A stretch of DNA of 64,000 nucleotides from Thiothrix subterranea (lineage in GTDB: Bacteria > Pseudomonadota > Gammaproteobacteria > Thiotrichales > Thiotrichaceae): assembly GCF_016772315.1 (NCBI RefSeq), contig NZ_CP053482.1, forward strand, positions 3,963,501 to 4,027,500, read 5' to 3'. This document shows positions 1-8,834 of the stretch, piece by piece (the stretch's first letter is position 1; every line of letters begins with the position of its first letter). Below the pieces are notes generated by a model, which was given only the letters and a program-made list of their open reading frames with translations, ran no database searches and was not told where the DNA came from. The position numbers and the translations under genes are program-made.

Positions 1-2
1 TG

Positions 3-602
3 CGGGTAAAAGCGATTGTCGCGTCGGACTTGAACGATTTAAAGGCGAGTATTTTGCAAGACAGCACCTTGCTGAAAGTGCTACCAGGCGAGTTTATTGA
101 CCCAGAAGTGATTAACAAGGTGCTGATTCCACGGGTTATTCGCACCAAATACCCCGATTTGAACGATGAACAGGTCGAGGAAGTGCGCCAGCACGTCGTG
201 GCGGATTCCGCTATCAAAAACGGTGAAATCAAGGAGGTCGGCGATAAGAAGTTTGTGCGCATGGCGGGCAAATTCGTCAATATCGAAGATTTGCACATTG
301 ATCTGATTGACCGCGTGAATCCGTTCCAGAAAGCGTTTGAAGTGTTATCCAAATCGGTAACGGCTTCCTTGCTCAAAGTGATTCAGGAAACCATTGATGC
401 GGGGCGCATTCAGATGACCGATGAAGAGGCGGTGATTTTGTACCGTGATAGAATCGGTGCATTTATGCAGCAACACGGGCGTGAACCGCATATCAACGCT
501 TCTGACCCGCTGGAAAAGCGCATGGCGGAAGCATTGGTGTATTTGCGCAATAAACGCCGCCAGCAACAAGCCCAACAAGCAGCACAGGCGAATCCGGCAT
601 GA
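3..602 (+). CDS. C-terminal part of a probable DEAD/DEAH helicase-like protein (5' truncated)
   Basis: The reading frame is open to the left edge of the window, so only the last ~199 residues are seen. The TTG at 30 is in frame but nothing shows it is a start. No helicase motif falls inside the visible part. The assignment rests on general resemblance to C-terminal regions of large DEAD/DEAH helicases found beside GIY-YIG nucleases, and is weak. Residues near the end read FMQQHGREP followed by an amphipathic helix and a Gln/Ala-rich tail. The same HGREP segment occurs in the next gene. The stop overlaps the next start (ATGA at 599-602), so the two genes are translationally coupled and probably act together. 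Confidence 0.45.
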   Translation, partial: RVKAIVASDLNDLKASILQDSTLLKVLPGEFIDPEVINKVLIPRVIRTKYPDLNDEQVEEVRQHVVADSAIKNGEIKEVGDKKFVRMAGKFVNIEDLHIDLIDRVNPFQKAFEVLSKSVTASLLKVIQETIDAGRIQMTDEEAVILYRDRIGAFMQQHGREPHINASDPLEKRMAEALVYLRNKRRQQQAQQAAQANPA

Positions 603-1843
603 TTGACTTTGATAAGGAAATGCAAGCGATCCTGCACAATGATCCCTTGGGTTTGCTGAGTGTAACCGCCAAAGCCAGCAATAACGTTTCTACCGATGAA
701 CGCTTGTTGGCAGCGTTTGAGGAAATCAATGCGTTTTTTGCACAACATGGGCGTGAGCCTGCCGCCAGTCGTGATATTCAAGAACGTAAACTCTATAGCC
801 GTTTGCAAGGCTTACGTGCTGACCCCGAAAAAGCGCTTTCCTTGCAAAGCGTTGACCGTTTTGGTTTGTTGGCTGGGATTACGCTCCCTAATATGCCCAC
901 CATTGAAACGGTCGCGGATGTTTTGGATGATCCGCTGGGTTTATTAGGGGGCGCATCCGCCGAGGAAACGGTTGCGGACAGTATTTTGCAATTGCAGCAT
1001 ATCAGCGTAATACCCCGCGCCAGCAGTGCGTATGTCGCCAAGCGTAAGCCGTGTAACCCGGCTGAGTTTGCGGCGTATGAAGCCGAGTTTAAGCAGGTAC
1101 ACCGCGAATTAGCCACAGGGAAACGCAAACTGTTGCCTTTCACGGATAAGGGCGAGCAATTGGTAGATGGCGCTTATTATGTGTTGGATGGCATTTTGCT
1201 CAAAATGGTGAACGTCCATTTCACTTCAACAGAAAAAACGGTGAATGGCAGGCGTTACCGCAAAGACGGGCGCACGTATTGCGTGTTTGAAAACGCTACG
1301 GAATCGAACATGCTCTACCGTTCCCTAGCGAAAGCGCTGTATCAAGAGGGTTATATCGTCACCGATACCGAAGCGGAAACGCACGCCCGTTTTAGAGCGG
1401 GCTTTGCCGGAGTCAGTGAAACCGGCACACAGACCGGGGTGATTTATGTGTTGCGTTCCTTGAGTAGCAATCCCGCTATTTTGGAATTGCCTTATTTGCA
1501 CAAAATTGGTTTTTCCAGTCAAGCCATTGCGCAGCGTCTGAAAAATGCAGTGCAAGAGCCAACCTATTTGCTGGCGGAAGTCGAGGTGATGGCGGAGTAC
1601 CAGACTTACGACCTGAATCCGCAAAAGCTGGAATGGCTCTTGCACACCCTGTTTGCCGAGGCTTGTTTGAATCTGGATATATTTGATGCGGCAGGGCAGC
1701 GGCATAGCCCACGCGAATGGTTTGTGGTGCCACTCAAGGTGATTGATCAAGCAGTTCGCTTATTGATGACGGAACAAATTGCGCATTACCAGTATGATAC
1801 GACCAAGCAGCGCTTGGTGTTGCGTCAATCTACAGCCCGGTGA
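599..1843 (+). CDS. GIY-YIG (T5orf172-like) nuclease family protein
   Basis: A 414-residue protein. The C-terminal third has a GIY-YIG-like core: TGVIYVLRSLS (about residues 279-289) followed by HKIGFS, the usual GIY...YIG/KIG pair, and a later Glu-containing helix (QKLEWLLHTLF). The N-terminal ~85 residues contain FFAQHGREP and E-x-x-L-x-x-R-L-x-x-L-R, matching the tail of the preceding protein. GIY-YIG domains are metal-dependent DNA endonucleases. The start overlaps the upstream stop by 4 bp. The 3' end overlaps the convergent chalcone-isomerase-like gene by 14 bp. Inferred role: nuclease partner of the upstream helicase-like protein in DNA processing or phage defence; unproven. Confidence 0.65.
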   Translation: MIDFDKEMQAILHNDPLGLLSVTAKASNNVSTDERLLAAFEEINAFFAQHGREPAASRDIQERKLYSRLQGLRADPEKALSLQSVDRFGLLAGITLPNMPTIETVADVLDDPLGLLGGASAEETVADSILQLQHISVIPRASSAYVAKRKPCNPAEFAAYEAEFKQVHRELATGKRKLLPFTDKGEQLVDGAYYVLDGILLKMVNVHFTSTEKTVNGRRYRKDGRTYCVFENATESNMLYRSLAKALYQEGYIVTDTEAETHARFRAGFAGVSETGTQTGVIYVLRSLSSNPAILELPYLHKIGFSSQAIAQRLKNAVQEPTYLLAEVEVMAEYQTYDLNPQKLEWLLHTLFAEACLNLDIFDAAGQRHSPREWFVVPLKVIDQAVRLLMTEQIAHYQYDTTKQRLVLRQSTAR

Positions 1844-2354
1844 GTAATTGTTCCCGCAATTCCTGCGCAATCGGCTGCTTTTCGCCTAACCAAATGCCGA
1901 AATACACTTGCGCAAACGCCGCCGATTTCACCTTTGTCACCGCCTTGCCATTCAATAGCAAGTTGGTGGTTTGTGTTTTGGTATCGTAGCACATTTGGTA
2001 AATATCACCGGGTTTCACATCCACATACGCCGTATGCAGTTGGTCAAGTTGCGGCTGAATCTTTGCCAATGTTGCCGCGTCATGCTGGCGTTTCAGCACG
2101 GTTTCGGCGGCAAGCGTGAATTTGTCGGCAGTCAATTCCACCGCGTAATCCAGCTTTAAACAGCGTGATACCGCCGCATCCAGCACCGTAGCGCGACTCG
2201 CATCAGGGCTAACCGACAATTCCGCGTCATACACTTTGATCATGCCCAGATAACGTGCCTCACCTTTGCCAACGGTTTGCAAGCCCGCCGGAATGTTTGC
2301 CCACACGCTCAGCGGTAAACAGCACAATGCCAGCAATAAACCTTTCCGTAACAT
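1830..2354 (-). CDS. chalcone isomerase-like family periplasmic protein
   Basis: A 174-residue protein with a clear signal peptide (MLRKGLLLALCCLPLSVWA). The mature part resembles the bacterial chalcone isomerase-like family: VGKGEARYLGMIKVYDAELSV near the start and FGIWLGEKQPI near the end. In bacteria these proteins do not make flavonoids; a fatty-acid or lipid-binding role is usually proposed. It lies downstream of a lipid-modification gene run on the same strand, separated by a 28-bp-stem hairpin (2378-2447). Function is inferred from the family only. Confidence 0.75.
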   Translation of the reverse strand: MLRKGLLLALCCLPLSVWANIPAGLQTVGKGEARYLGMIKVYDAELSVSPDASRATVLDAAVSRCLKLDYAVELTADKFTLAAETVLKRQHDAATLAKIQPQLDQLHTAYVDVKPGDIYQMCYDTKTQTTNLLLNGKAVTKVKSAAFAQVYFGIWLGEKQPIAQELREQLLTGL

Positions 2355-2377
2355 ATTGATACCCCTTTGTTGTCATT

Positions 2378-2447
2378 GAAGAGGGCGTATGCAATACGCC
2401 CCTACGAAGACCGCCATCTGTAGGGGCGTATTGCATACGCCCTCTTC
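2378..2447. repeat. Long perfect inverted repeat (28-bp arms, 14-bp loop)
   Basis: Arm 2378-2405 is exactly the reverse complement of arm 2420-2447; the loop is 2406-2419. The outer part of the arm reads GAAGAGGGCGTATGCAATAC. It sits between two minus-strand genes. The GTAG-GGGCG...CGCCC-CTAC style resembles the other palindromes in this window (43922-43949, 57452-57479), so a dispersed REP/MITE-like repeat is more likely than a dedicated terminator. It would still fold into a very stable RNA hairpin and may separate expression of the two genes. Confidence 0.85.
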
Positions 2448-2456
2448 AGGATGTTC

Positions 2457-2987
2457 TTAGCGTTTCTGGAACACAATCGTGACTTCACCCAGCGTGAACC
2501 CAAACTTGCTCATTTTCGCGCGGTTCAGCAATACGCCATCGGGTTGCAAATACATCCAATCATCGAAATGCACCTGCCAGACTTTGCCATCTACTGGCAG
2601 ATTCAAATCGTATTGCCAATTGAGCGCATTGCCGTAAGCCACTCCTTTAGCTTCACCGACCACATCGGCCGCTCGCCCGCTGTAACGGTGTGCGTCTTGT
2701 TTGCGGATGTACCAAATGCGTTGGGAGATTTCGCCGTCGTTCCACACGAAATCTTCGGTCATCACCAATTCGCCATCCTTGTTCACTTCACCTTTGATGT
2801 TGACCAAGAACTGGCGTTTCAATGCGCCGCTGCGATCTTGAAACACGCCCCAACCACGGGTATTGCCCTGAAAATATGCAAACAGGTCAAACTTTGGTTC
2901 AAACGTCGCGTAATCTTCAATCTTCATATTGCTGCACCCGCTCATTGTGATGAGTAGAAGGGCGAGCAGAATAGAGCGCATTCGCAT
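2457..2987 (-). CDS. DUF3833 family lipoprotein
   Basis: A 176-residue protein with a lipobox signal peptide: SILLALLLITMSGCSNM, with Cys as the lipidation site. The rest matches the DUF3833 pattern: a beta-rich lipocalin-like fold including FQGNTRGWGVFQDRSGALKR and LPVDGKVWQVHFDDWMY. DUF3833 genes commonly accompany cyclopropane-fatty-acid synthase operons; their exact role is unknown. The 5' end overlaps the MFS gene by about 70 bp. Starting at the third residue (position 2981) is an alternative. It closes the lipid operon. Confidence 0.8.
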   Translation of the reverse strand: MRMRSILLALLLITMSGCSNMKIEDYATFEPKFDLFAYFQGNTRGWGVFQDRSGALKRQFLVNIKGEVNKDGELVMTEDFVWNDGEISQRIWYIRKQDAHRYSGRAADVVGEAKGVAYGNALNWQYDLNLPVDGKVWQVHFDDWMYLQPDGVLLNRAKMSKFGFTLGEVTIVFQKR

Positions 2988-4281
2988 AACTCATCTCCCA
3001 ATAATCCCGAAAATCGACTTCACTGAATGGAAATCGCCACATGCGCCAAATTACCCAGCTTTTCAGCAATACGGGCAGTCCGGCGTATAACAAAGCCATC
3101 GTTAATAAAGTTGTATCGCTTTGTAGGGCTGCCTCTTGCGCAAACCCCGCCCAATCCAACAACGGAAATGCAATCCCCACCGCCAAAGCCAGTGCCAATT
3201 TCGTCAGCAAACCCCACAAACCAAACAGCAAGCCGGTTTGCGGATTGCCCTGATGTTCCATTTGCTGAGCAATATCCGCTTGCATTGACGCAGGCAACGC
3301 CACATCAGCCCCCAGCGCCAAACCACTGACAACACAGATGGCGAGAAACCCATACACATCGCCTGCGCCCAAAAGCGGCATCCACGCAAATGCCGCCACC
3401 GACAACACAAGAGCCAATACCCACGCCCGACTTTTGTCGATGCGACGGGCGAGCCACAACCACAGCGGCAGACCAACAATACCGCTGAGAAAGTACACCA
3501 TCAGCACCGTGCCGACCTGTTCCGATGCTTGTAACACATGGGTCACAAACAAAATGAACAAGGTAGCAGGCAGGGCATTGGCTAAACTGTTAATAAAATA
3601 AGCGGGCAGCAACTGGCGTATCGCTGGGTGTGCTGAGAGAATGCTACCCACTTTGCGCAATGGCGCGAACCGACGCACTTGGCGGCGTTCCACCAACCAC
3701 ACCAAGGCGGGAAAAAGGCTCAAGGGCAATAACACCCACAATAATTTGGCAAGGGTATCCAATGTGAGTGCAATGTTATCCATCGAACCGAGCAAGAACG
3801 GCAGGCTAATCACCACCACCGTGCCGAGGATCGCAAACACCTCACGACTGGCGGATAAAGCACTTTTGCCGTGGTAATCGCGGGTCATTTCCGACCCCCA
3901 TGCTTGCCAAGGAATACTGATCAACGTCCAACCCAAATACGTGACCATTGACCAAGTGAACAGGTAAAGGCCATCGACCTTACCCACCGGGCGCAACAAA
4001 TAATCCAACCCCACCAGCAGTAACGGTATCCCCAACAAGATGAATAATTTACGCCGCCCAATACGGCTGTTTACCTTGTCGTTTGCCCAACCAATCAGCG
4101 GGTCAGTCAGCACATCAAAACCACGTGCTGCCAGTAGCGCAATGCCAATCACCGTCAGTGACAAATGCCACTCTTGCGCATAAAACGACGGCAAATACAC
4201 GTATAATGGCAAGCCCAACATCGCCAGCGGTAGCCCCGGTAAACCGTAAAACAGCAACTGGCGATAATAGGCCGCTTTCAT
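2917..4281 (-). CDS. MFS transporter of the GPH (MelB-like) type
   Basis: A polytopic membrane protein of about 454 residues with ~12 hydrophobic segments. The GPH/MelB signature DPLIGWANDKVNSRIGRRK lies in the first cytoplasmic loop. I chose the ATG at 4281 because it forms an ATGA overlap with the upstream cfa stop; the open frame extends further but into cfa. GPH carriers move sugars with cations, yet versions found in amine oxidase-DUF1365-cfa operons have no known substrate. By context it may move a lipid precursor or head group; this is inference. The 3' end overlaps the DUF3833 lipoprotein. Confidence 0.8.
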   Translation of the reverse strand: MKAAYYRQLLFYGLPGLPLAMLGLPLYVYLPSFYAQEWHLSLTVIGIALLAARGFDVLTDPLIGWANDKVNSRIGRRKLFILLGIPLLLVGLDYLLRPVGKVDGLYLFTWSMVTYLGWTLISIPWQAWGSEMTRDYHGKSALSASREVFAILGTVVVISLPFLLGSMDNIALTLDTLAKLLWVLLPLSLFPALVWLVERRQVRRFAPLRKVGSILSAHPAIRQLLPAYFINSLANALPATLFILFVTHVLQASEQVGTVLMVYFLSGIVGLPLWLWLARRIDKSRAWVLALVLSVAAFAWMPLLGAGDVYGFLAICVVSGLALGADVALPASMQADIAQQMEHQGNPQTGLLFGLWGLLTKLALALAVGIAFPLLDWAGFAQEAALQSDTTLLTMALLYAGLPVLLKSWVIWRMWRFPFSEVDFRDYWEMSYANALYSARPSTHHNERVQQYED

Positions 4282-5495
4282 GACAACGGTTTCTCCAGCG
4301 TTAACTGAATCACGTCGATGCGTTCCTCGTTGAAACCCGCTTCGCAATACGCAAGGTAATAACGCCACAAGCGTTCAAAGCGTTGGTCATACCCCAGCGG
4401 GCGCAGCGTTGGCAGGGCGGCGATGAAACGTTCATCCCATTCGCGCAGCGTCCGCGCATAATCTTTGCCAAAACCAACTTGATTAATCTGCTTGAGGTGA
4501 CTACCCGCAACCAGCTTTTCGAGGTTGGCAGGGTTTGGCAACATCCCACCGGGGAAAATATAACGTTGGATGTAATCCGCTCGCGAACGGTAGGTTTCAA
4601 ACCAGTCATCACCAATGGCGATGATTTGCAGCACGGCACGTCCGCCCGGTTTGAGGTGACGTTGCAGCGTTTGGAAATAGGTTTCCCAATACTGTTCGCC
4701 CACTGCCTCGAACATTTCAATCGAGACAATGTGGTCGTAAGTGCCTTCCAGGTGGCGGTAATCGCGCAATTCCAGCACGGTTTGTTCGCCAAAACGTTCC
4801 AAACGCTGTTGCGCCCACGCCAGTTGTTCGTTGGAAAGGGTAATGCCATGAACTTTGCAACCCTGTTCGGCTGCCATTTCCGCGAAACCGCCCCAACCGC
4901 AACCGATTTCCAGCACGGTTTGCCCCGCTTGCACCTGCAATTCATCCAAAATGCGTTGGTATTTGGCACGTTGTGCCTGTTCCAGGGTTAATTCTGGGGT
5001 GGTGTACAACGCCGACGAATACGTCATGGTACTGTCCAGCCATTCGCGGTAGAAATCGTTGCCCATGTCGTAATGGTGGGCAATGTTCTTGCGGCTGTTG
5101 CGGACACTGTTGCGGCGCAGTTGGTGAAACCAGTTGGCTGGTTTGCGCAGCAGCTTGCGACTATCAAGCGTATTACCGAATTGTTCCCAATTGCGTAGTA
5201 ACAGCGTCAGCAAATCCGCCGGGTGATCGCTTGACCAATCGCCTGCGATATACGCTTCGCCAAACCCTAAATCACCTTTGGTCAAACATTTCAGCGCAAG
5301 ACGCAAGGGGCGGTGAATGTGGATGCTGGCGTGCAATTCGTCGGAATGCCCCAGCACGTAATATTCGCCATCCAAATGAATGCTGAGCCGCCCGTATTGA
5401 ATGCGGGCAAACGTCGCCAACAGCCAGCGTTTCAGCGTGGGCAAATGATCAAAACTGGGCGCTAATGGCGGGTTCAGGGTGGTTTCTAAGGGCAT
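4278..5495 (-). CDS. cfa: cyclopropane-fatty-acyl-phospholipid synthase family methyltransferase
   Basis: A 405-residue enzyme that transfers the SAM methyl group to a double bond of phospholipid acyl chains. Visible are the SAM-binding motif VLEIGCGWGGFAEMAAEQG, the family segment IAHHYDMGNDFYREWLD, and TYSSALY just after it. Length is typical of the Cfa family. Start and stop overlap the neighbours (TAATG with the DUF1365 gene, ATGA with the transporter). Because it is in an operon with a flavin oxidoreductase and DUF1365, the product may be a methylated or further oxidised fatty acid, rather than a plain cyclopropane; that part is inferred from similar clusters in Rhodobacter. Confidence 0.88.
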   Translation of the reverse strand: MPLETTLNPPLAPSFDHLPTLKRWLLATFARIQYGRLSIHLDGEYYVLGHSDELHASIHIHRPLRLALKCLTKGDLGFGEAYIAGDWSSDHPADLLTLLLRNWEQFGNTLDSRKLLRKPANWFHQLRRNSVRNSRKNIAHHYDMGNDFYREWLDSTMTYSSALYTTPELTLEQAQRAKYQRILDELQVQAGQTVLEIGCGWGGFAEMAAEQGCKVHGITLSNEQLAWAQQRLERFGEQTVLELRDYRHLEGTYDHIVSIEMFEAVGEQYWETYFQTLQRHLKPGGRAVLQIIAIGDDWFETYRSRADYIQRYIFPGGMLPNPANLEKLVAGSHLKQINQVGFGKDYARTLREWDERFIAALPTLRPLGYDQRFERLWRYYLAYCEAGFNEERIDVIQLTLEKPLS

Positions 5496-6256
5496 TAGGT
5501 TACGGTCTCCGTTGAGGGCGCAGGCTTGCGATAAAACTTGCCGCCTTTTAGCCAGATTTTCAGGGCTTGCCAGTGAATCAAGAGCATGACTTTCAGCGTC
5601 ATGAAGGGGATGAGTGCAAATTGCCGCAGCAAAACGCCAGTGTTAAACGGCTGGCGTTGCCCTTGTTGGCTGGCAATCAGTGCCAATTCGTCGCCTTCGT
5701 ATTCGTGGATCAGAATCTTTACCGTGTCAGCCGGTGGATGGATGAAAAATTCATACCGGGCTTCCATCCCCATGAAGGGCGACACATGAAATACTTTCTG
5801 CTTGCTGCCGGTGACGATGGCGGCATTAGCGGCTACCGGTAGCAAATAATGGTGGTGTTCACCAAAGGTATTGCGCACTTCGCAAATGGCTGCCAGCAAG
5901 TTGCCCGCCGTGTCATAGCAGAACCACAAACTTAACGGGTTAAAGCCATAACCCAAGATACGCGGGAAACACAGCAACTGGATGTTGCCAATAGCAGCGT
6001 CAATGCCATTGTCGCACAACAATGTTTCTGCCCAGCCGCGCCATGCACTGCCATCGCGTGCGCCATGATCACGCTGGTAAAGGCTGAATAGGTTGAAACG
6101 GTTGATGGAAAACAGTGGGTTACGTCCGACTTCATCCAGCCGGTCGATGTCCACTAACAAACTAAAAACGCGATAGCTGAAACGGTAAACCACCGGAAAA
6201 CGCCTGCTGTGCATGACTGTTGAGGGAAAGACAGCCGCAGGTGCAAGCGTATTCAT
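5495..6256 (-). CDS. DUF1365 family protein
   Basis: About 253 residues from the ATG at 6256, chosen because it overlaps the stop of the upstream oxidoreductase (ATGA at 6253-6256). Typical DUF1365 features are seen: MHSRRFPVVYRFSYRVFSL near the start, GYGFNPLSLWFCYD and EVRNTFGEHHHYLLP in the middle. DUF1365 proteins are almost always encoded between a FAD amine oxidase and a cfa-type methyltransferase, and act in modification of membrane fatty acids; the chemistry is not established. Confidence 0.85.
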   Translation of the reverse strand: MNTLAPAAVFPSTVMHSRRFPVVYRFSYRVFSLLVDIDRLDEVGRNPLFSINRFNLFSLYQRDHGARDGSAWRGWAETLLCDNGIDAAIGNIQLLCFPRILGYGFNPLSLWFCYDTAGNLLAAICEVRNTFGEHHHYLLPVAANAAIVTGSKQKVFHVSPFMGMEARYEFFIHPPADTVKILIHEYEGDELALIASQQGQRQPFNTGVLLRQFALIPFMTLKVMLLIHWQALKIWLKGGKFYRKPAPSTETVT

Positions 6257-7608
6257 GGTATGACCGCTCCAGCTATCGACAACGGAAGCACAGGCTGAGG
6301 AGTCGTCGTTTCCTGTGCTTTGACCCAAACCGGGGCAATGCCGAAATCTGCACAAACCTTCACCGCCGAGGCGATGGCATCTTCGTGGAAACCGTAGCGG
6401 TGGTAACTGCCACAAAACCACGAGTGTTGCTGCCCTTGCAGGCTGGCAAGTTGTGGTTGCGCGGCGACGGCGGCTTGGTCGAAGATCGGGTGTTCGTAAG
6501 ACATTTCAGCAATGATGTGCTCGTCACGCGGCAACTGATACGGGTTGAGGGTGACGAAATAATCGGTGGTGGTGTCCAGCCCTTGCAAGTTATTCATCCA
6601 ATAGGTCGCGGTCATTTGTTGGCGAGCGTTGGCGTATTCTGGCTGGCTGGTGGCGAGGTAATTCCAGGACGACCACACTTTGCGATTGACGGGCATGAGG
6701 TTGGTGTCGGTGTGCAAATACGTTTGGTTTTTTTCGTAGCGGAAGCAGCCGAGGATGCGTTGTTCCTCCGCGCTGGGTTGTGCCAGTAGCGCCAATGTTT
6801 CATCGGCGTGGCAGGCAAAAATCACCGCATCAAAGTCGTGTTTGGTGGTGTCGGTAAAGACGCTGGCTTGCGTGGTGCTGCGTTCCACCCGTACTGCACC
6901 GGATTGAATGGTGATCTTGTCGCTCATTTCGGCGAGAAGTTTGCGCACGTAAAAAGAACTTCCTCCGCAAACTGTCCGCCATTGGGGACGGTTGTGGAGA
7001 TCAATCAAACCGTGGTTGGCGAAGAAGCGGAGGAAGCTTAGCGCGGGAAATGCGAGCATGGTGTCAACCGGGCATGACCAAATCGCTGCACCCATTGGCA
7101 ACAGGTAATGTTCGCGCATATCGCGGGAAAACTGGTGCGCGTCGAGCATTTCACCCAAGCTCATGTCAGGGGCGGCAACGGGGTTTTCGAGCAAGCGGTG
7201 CGCCACTTGGTTGAAACGCATGATTTCTTTGAGCAAACGCCAGTGACTTAAGCGGAATAGGTTTTTGCGTTGTGCAAATAGGGTATTGAGGCTAGAGCCG
7301 GAATATTCCAGTTCACCCTGATTCAGCGAGAATCCGAACGACATATCGGTGTCACGGGTGGGGATGCCAAGTTGCGCGAATAGCCCAATGAGGTTGGGGT
7401 AGTTGCGGTCGTTGTAGACGATAAAGCCGGTATCGACCGGAATCTGGCGGTCTGCTTCGGGTACGTCGATGGTGTGGGTATGCCCGCCGATGTAGGCGTT
7501 TTTTTCAAACAGAGTGACGTTGTAGCGTGGGTGTAACAGCCATGCGGATGCAAGTCCTGTTATACCTGAGCCAATAATTGCCACACTTTTCTTATACATA
7601 TAACGCAC
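6253..7608 (-). CDS. NAD(P)/FAD-dependent oxidoreductase (amine oxidase/desaturase-like)
   Basis: A 451-residue flavoprotein with an N-terminal Rossmann motif VAIIGSGITGLASAWLL and the following acidic end VTLFEKNAYIGGHTHT. The C-terminal half includes TYWMNNLQGL, NPYQLP and WFCGSYHRYGFHEDAIAS, as in amine oxidase-like proteins paired with DUF1365 and Cfa. It is the first gene of the lipid operon. Known relatives in Rhodobacter belong to the ChrR/sigma-E singlet-oxygen regulon; no sigma-E gene or recognisable site is visible here. The start at 7608 or at the fourth residue (7599) are both possible. Confidence 0.82.
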   Translation of the reverse strand: MRYMYKKSVAIIGSGITGLASAWLLHPRYNVTLFEKNAYIGGHTHTIDVPEADRQIPVDTGFIVYNDRNYPNLIGLFAQLGIPTRDTDMSFGFSLNQGELEYSGSSLNTLFAQRKNLFRLSHWRLLKEIMRFNQVAHRLLENPVAAPDMSLGEMLDAHQFSRDMREHYLLPMGAAIWSCPVDTMLAFPALSFLRFFANHGLIDLHNRPQWRTVCGGSSFYVRKLLAEMSDKITIQSGAVRVERSTTQASVFTDTTKHDFDAVIFACHADETLALLAQPSAEEQRILGCFRYEKNQTYLHTDTNLMPVNRKVWSSWNYLATSQPEYANARQQMTATYWMNNLQGLDTTTDYFVTLNPYQLPRDEHIIAEMSYEHPIFDQAAVAAQPQLASLQGQQHSWFCGSYHRYGFHEDAIASAVKVCADFGIAPVWVKAQETTTPQPVLPLSIAGAVIP

Positions 7609-7712
7609 TTCCTTTGTCTAAACCTATACCTTACTTGTACGGCTGAGTATGCGTGATGGATGCAGGGAAGTGCTAAAAAACGAAGGTTTTGTGGGGTTTA
7701 TTCGCTTTCAGC

Positions 7713-8834
7713 TTAAGTAACTGTCCCCCATACCGCAAAAACCGGATCAGACAACGGCGTCGTTCGCCGATGCGGATCATTCAGCGGGCGCGGTAATCCC
7801 CGTACCGATTCGGTATGCAAGTCACTGAACTGCCCCGTTTTCAGAAAATAATCCAACACCAAGCCTTGGCGTTCAAACGGGTGCATTTCTGTCCACAGCG
7901 TAATGGCTTTAGGCGGAAACCAACGGGTTGAAAATGCCATAATCACTTTGCCACCGCTTCGCGTTACCCGTGCTAATTCCTGCATCACGGCTAATGGCTG
8001 AGTTAAATATTCGATGGAAACCGTGCAAATAACCGCATCAAAGCTGTCATCAGCAAAAGGCAGTTGTGTGTCTTGATTGAGGTCATGCACCACATACTGT
8101 TGTAAACGCGGGTTAGTGGCGAGTTCCGCCGGATTCATGCCAAGCCCGGTGACGGTTATGTCGGTCAAGGTGTCGGGCAGGTGTGAAACGTGGCTGGTCA
8201 TGAGATCAAGGACGTGCATACCGGGGCGTAGCAAGCGCTCATACACGGCGGTAACTTGCGCCAGTGCGGTGGTATCCAAATGATTCACGAAACGTGGCGT
8301 TGTGTAAAATTGCGCATCATCGCGTTCATCCGCCCGCGTAAAGGGATACGATGCATAATAATCAGTGGATACGCTGGGGTAGGGCGCTTGCATCCCCGCG
8401 CCGGTTTCGGTGAGCGCTTTGCTAATTTCGGGCGTGAGGGGGGCGTGTTCCGACTTGATGATACGCAACGGATAAGCCGCCAGCGGGTGATTCAAATCCG
8501 CCGTCAAAGTATCCGGTGTTGCAGCAATCAAGCGAAAAGGGCGAAAGTCACTGCGGCTGCAATCCAAGGCTTCCCACGCATACGCTTGCGGGTAAAAACG
8601 CCCGGTGCGTGGTGTTACCGTGAGCTGGCGGTGTTGAGTAATGAATTGTGAGCGTGGAAAAGTAACGGGGGCGCGTTGAGTGGGCGTTACCCATTCACCG
8701 GCGGCCAAGGTTGTTGCCGAATCACTGCTGCCAGTATTGGTAGACGCGGGGGTAAACCAACAATCGCGGTGGGTGGCAACGCTGCTGTGCCATTCCAGCG
8801 TGAACGCTTGGTACGCGGTATCGGGTGAACTCAT
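7713..8834 (-). CDS. methyltransferase-domain protein with a SlyD/FKBP-like N-terminal region
   Basis: A 373-residue protein. The C-terminal half is a class I SAM methyltransferase: LPFADDSFDAVICTVSIEYL is a standard motif II/III region. Motif I is atypical: VLDLMTSHVSHLP in place of the Gly-rich loop. The N-terminal ~125 residues end in TADLNHPLAAYPLRI, closely matching the DLNHPLAG signature of SlyD/SlpA-type FKBP prolyl isomerases. This suggests a fusion of a degenerate FKBP-like domain with a methyltransferase. The substrate is unknown. It stands alone, ~100 bp upstream of the lipid operon. Confidence 0.65.
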   Translation of the reverse strand: MSSPDTAYQAFTLEWHSSVATHRDCWFTPASTNTGSSDSATTLAAGEWVTPTQRAPVTFPRSQFITQHRQLTVTPRTGRFYPQAYAWEALDCSRSDFRPFRLIAATPDTLTADLNHPLAAYPLRIIKSEHAPLTPEISKALTETGAGMQAPYPSVSTDYYASYPFTRADERDDAQFYTTPRFVNHLDTTALAQVTAVYERLLRPGMHVLDLMTSHVSHLPDTLTDITVTGLGMNPAELATNPRLQQYVVHDLNQDTQLPFADDSFDAVICTVSIEYLTQPLAVMQELARVTRSGGKVIMAFSTRWFPPKAITLWTEMHPFERQGLVLDYFLKTGQFSDLHTESVRGLPRPLNDPHRRTTPLSDPVFAVWGTVT

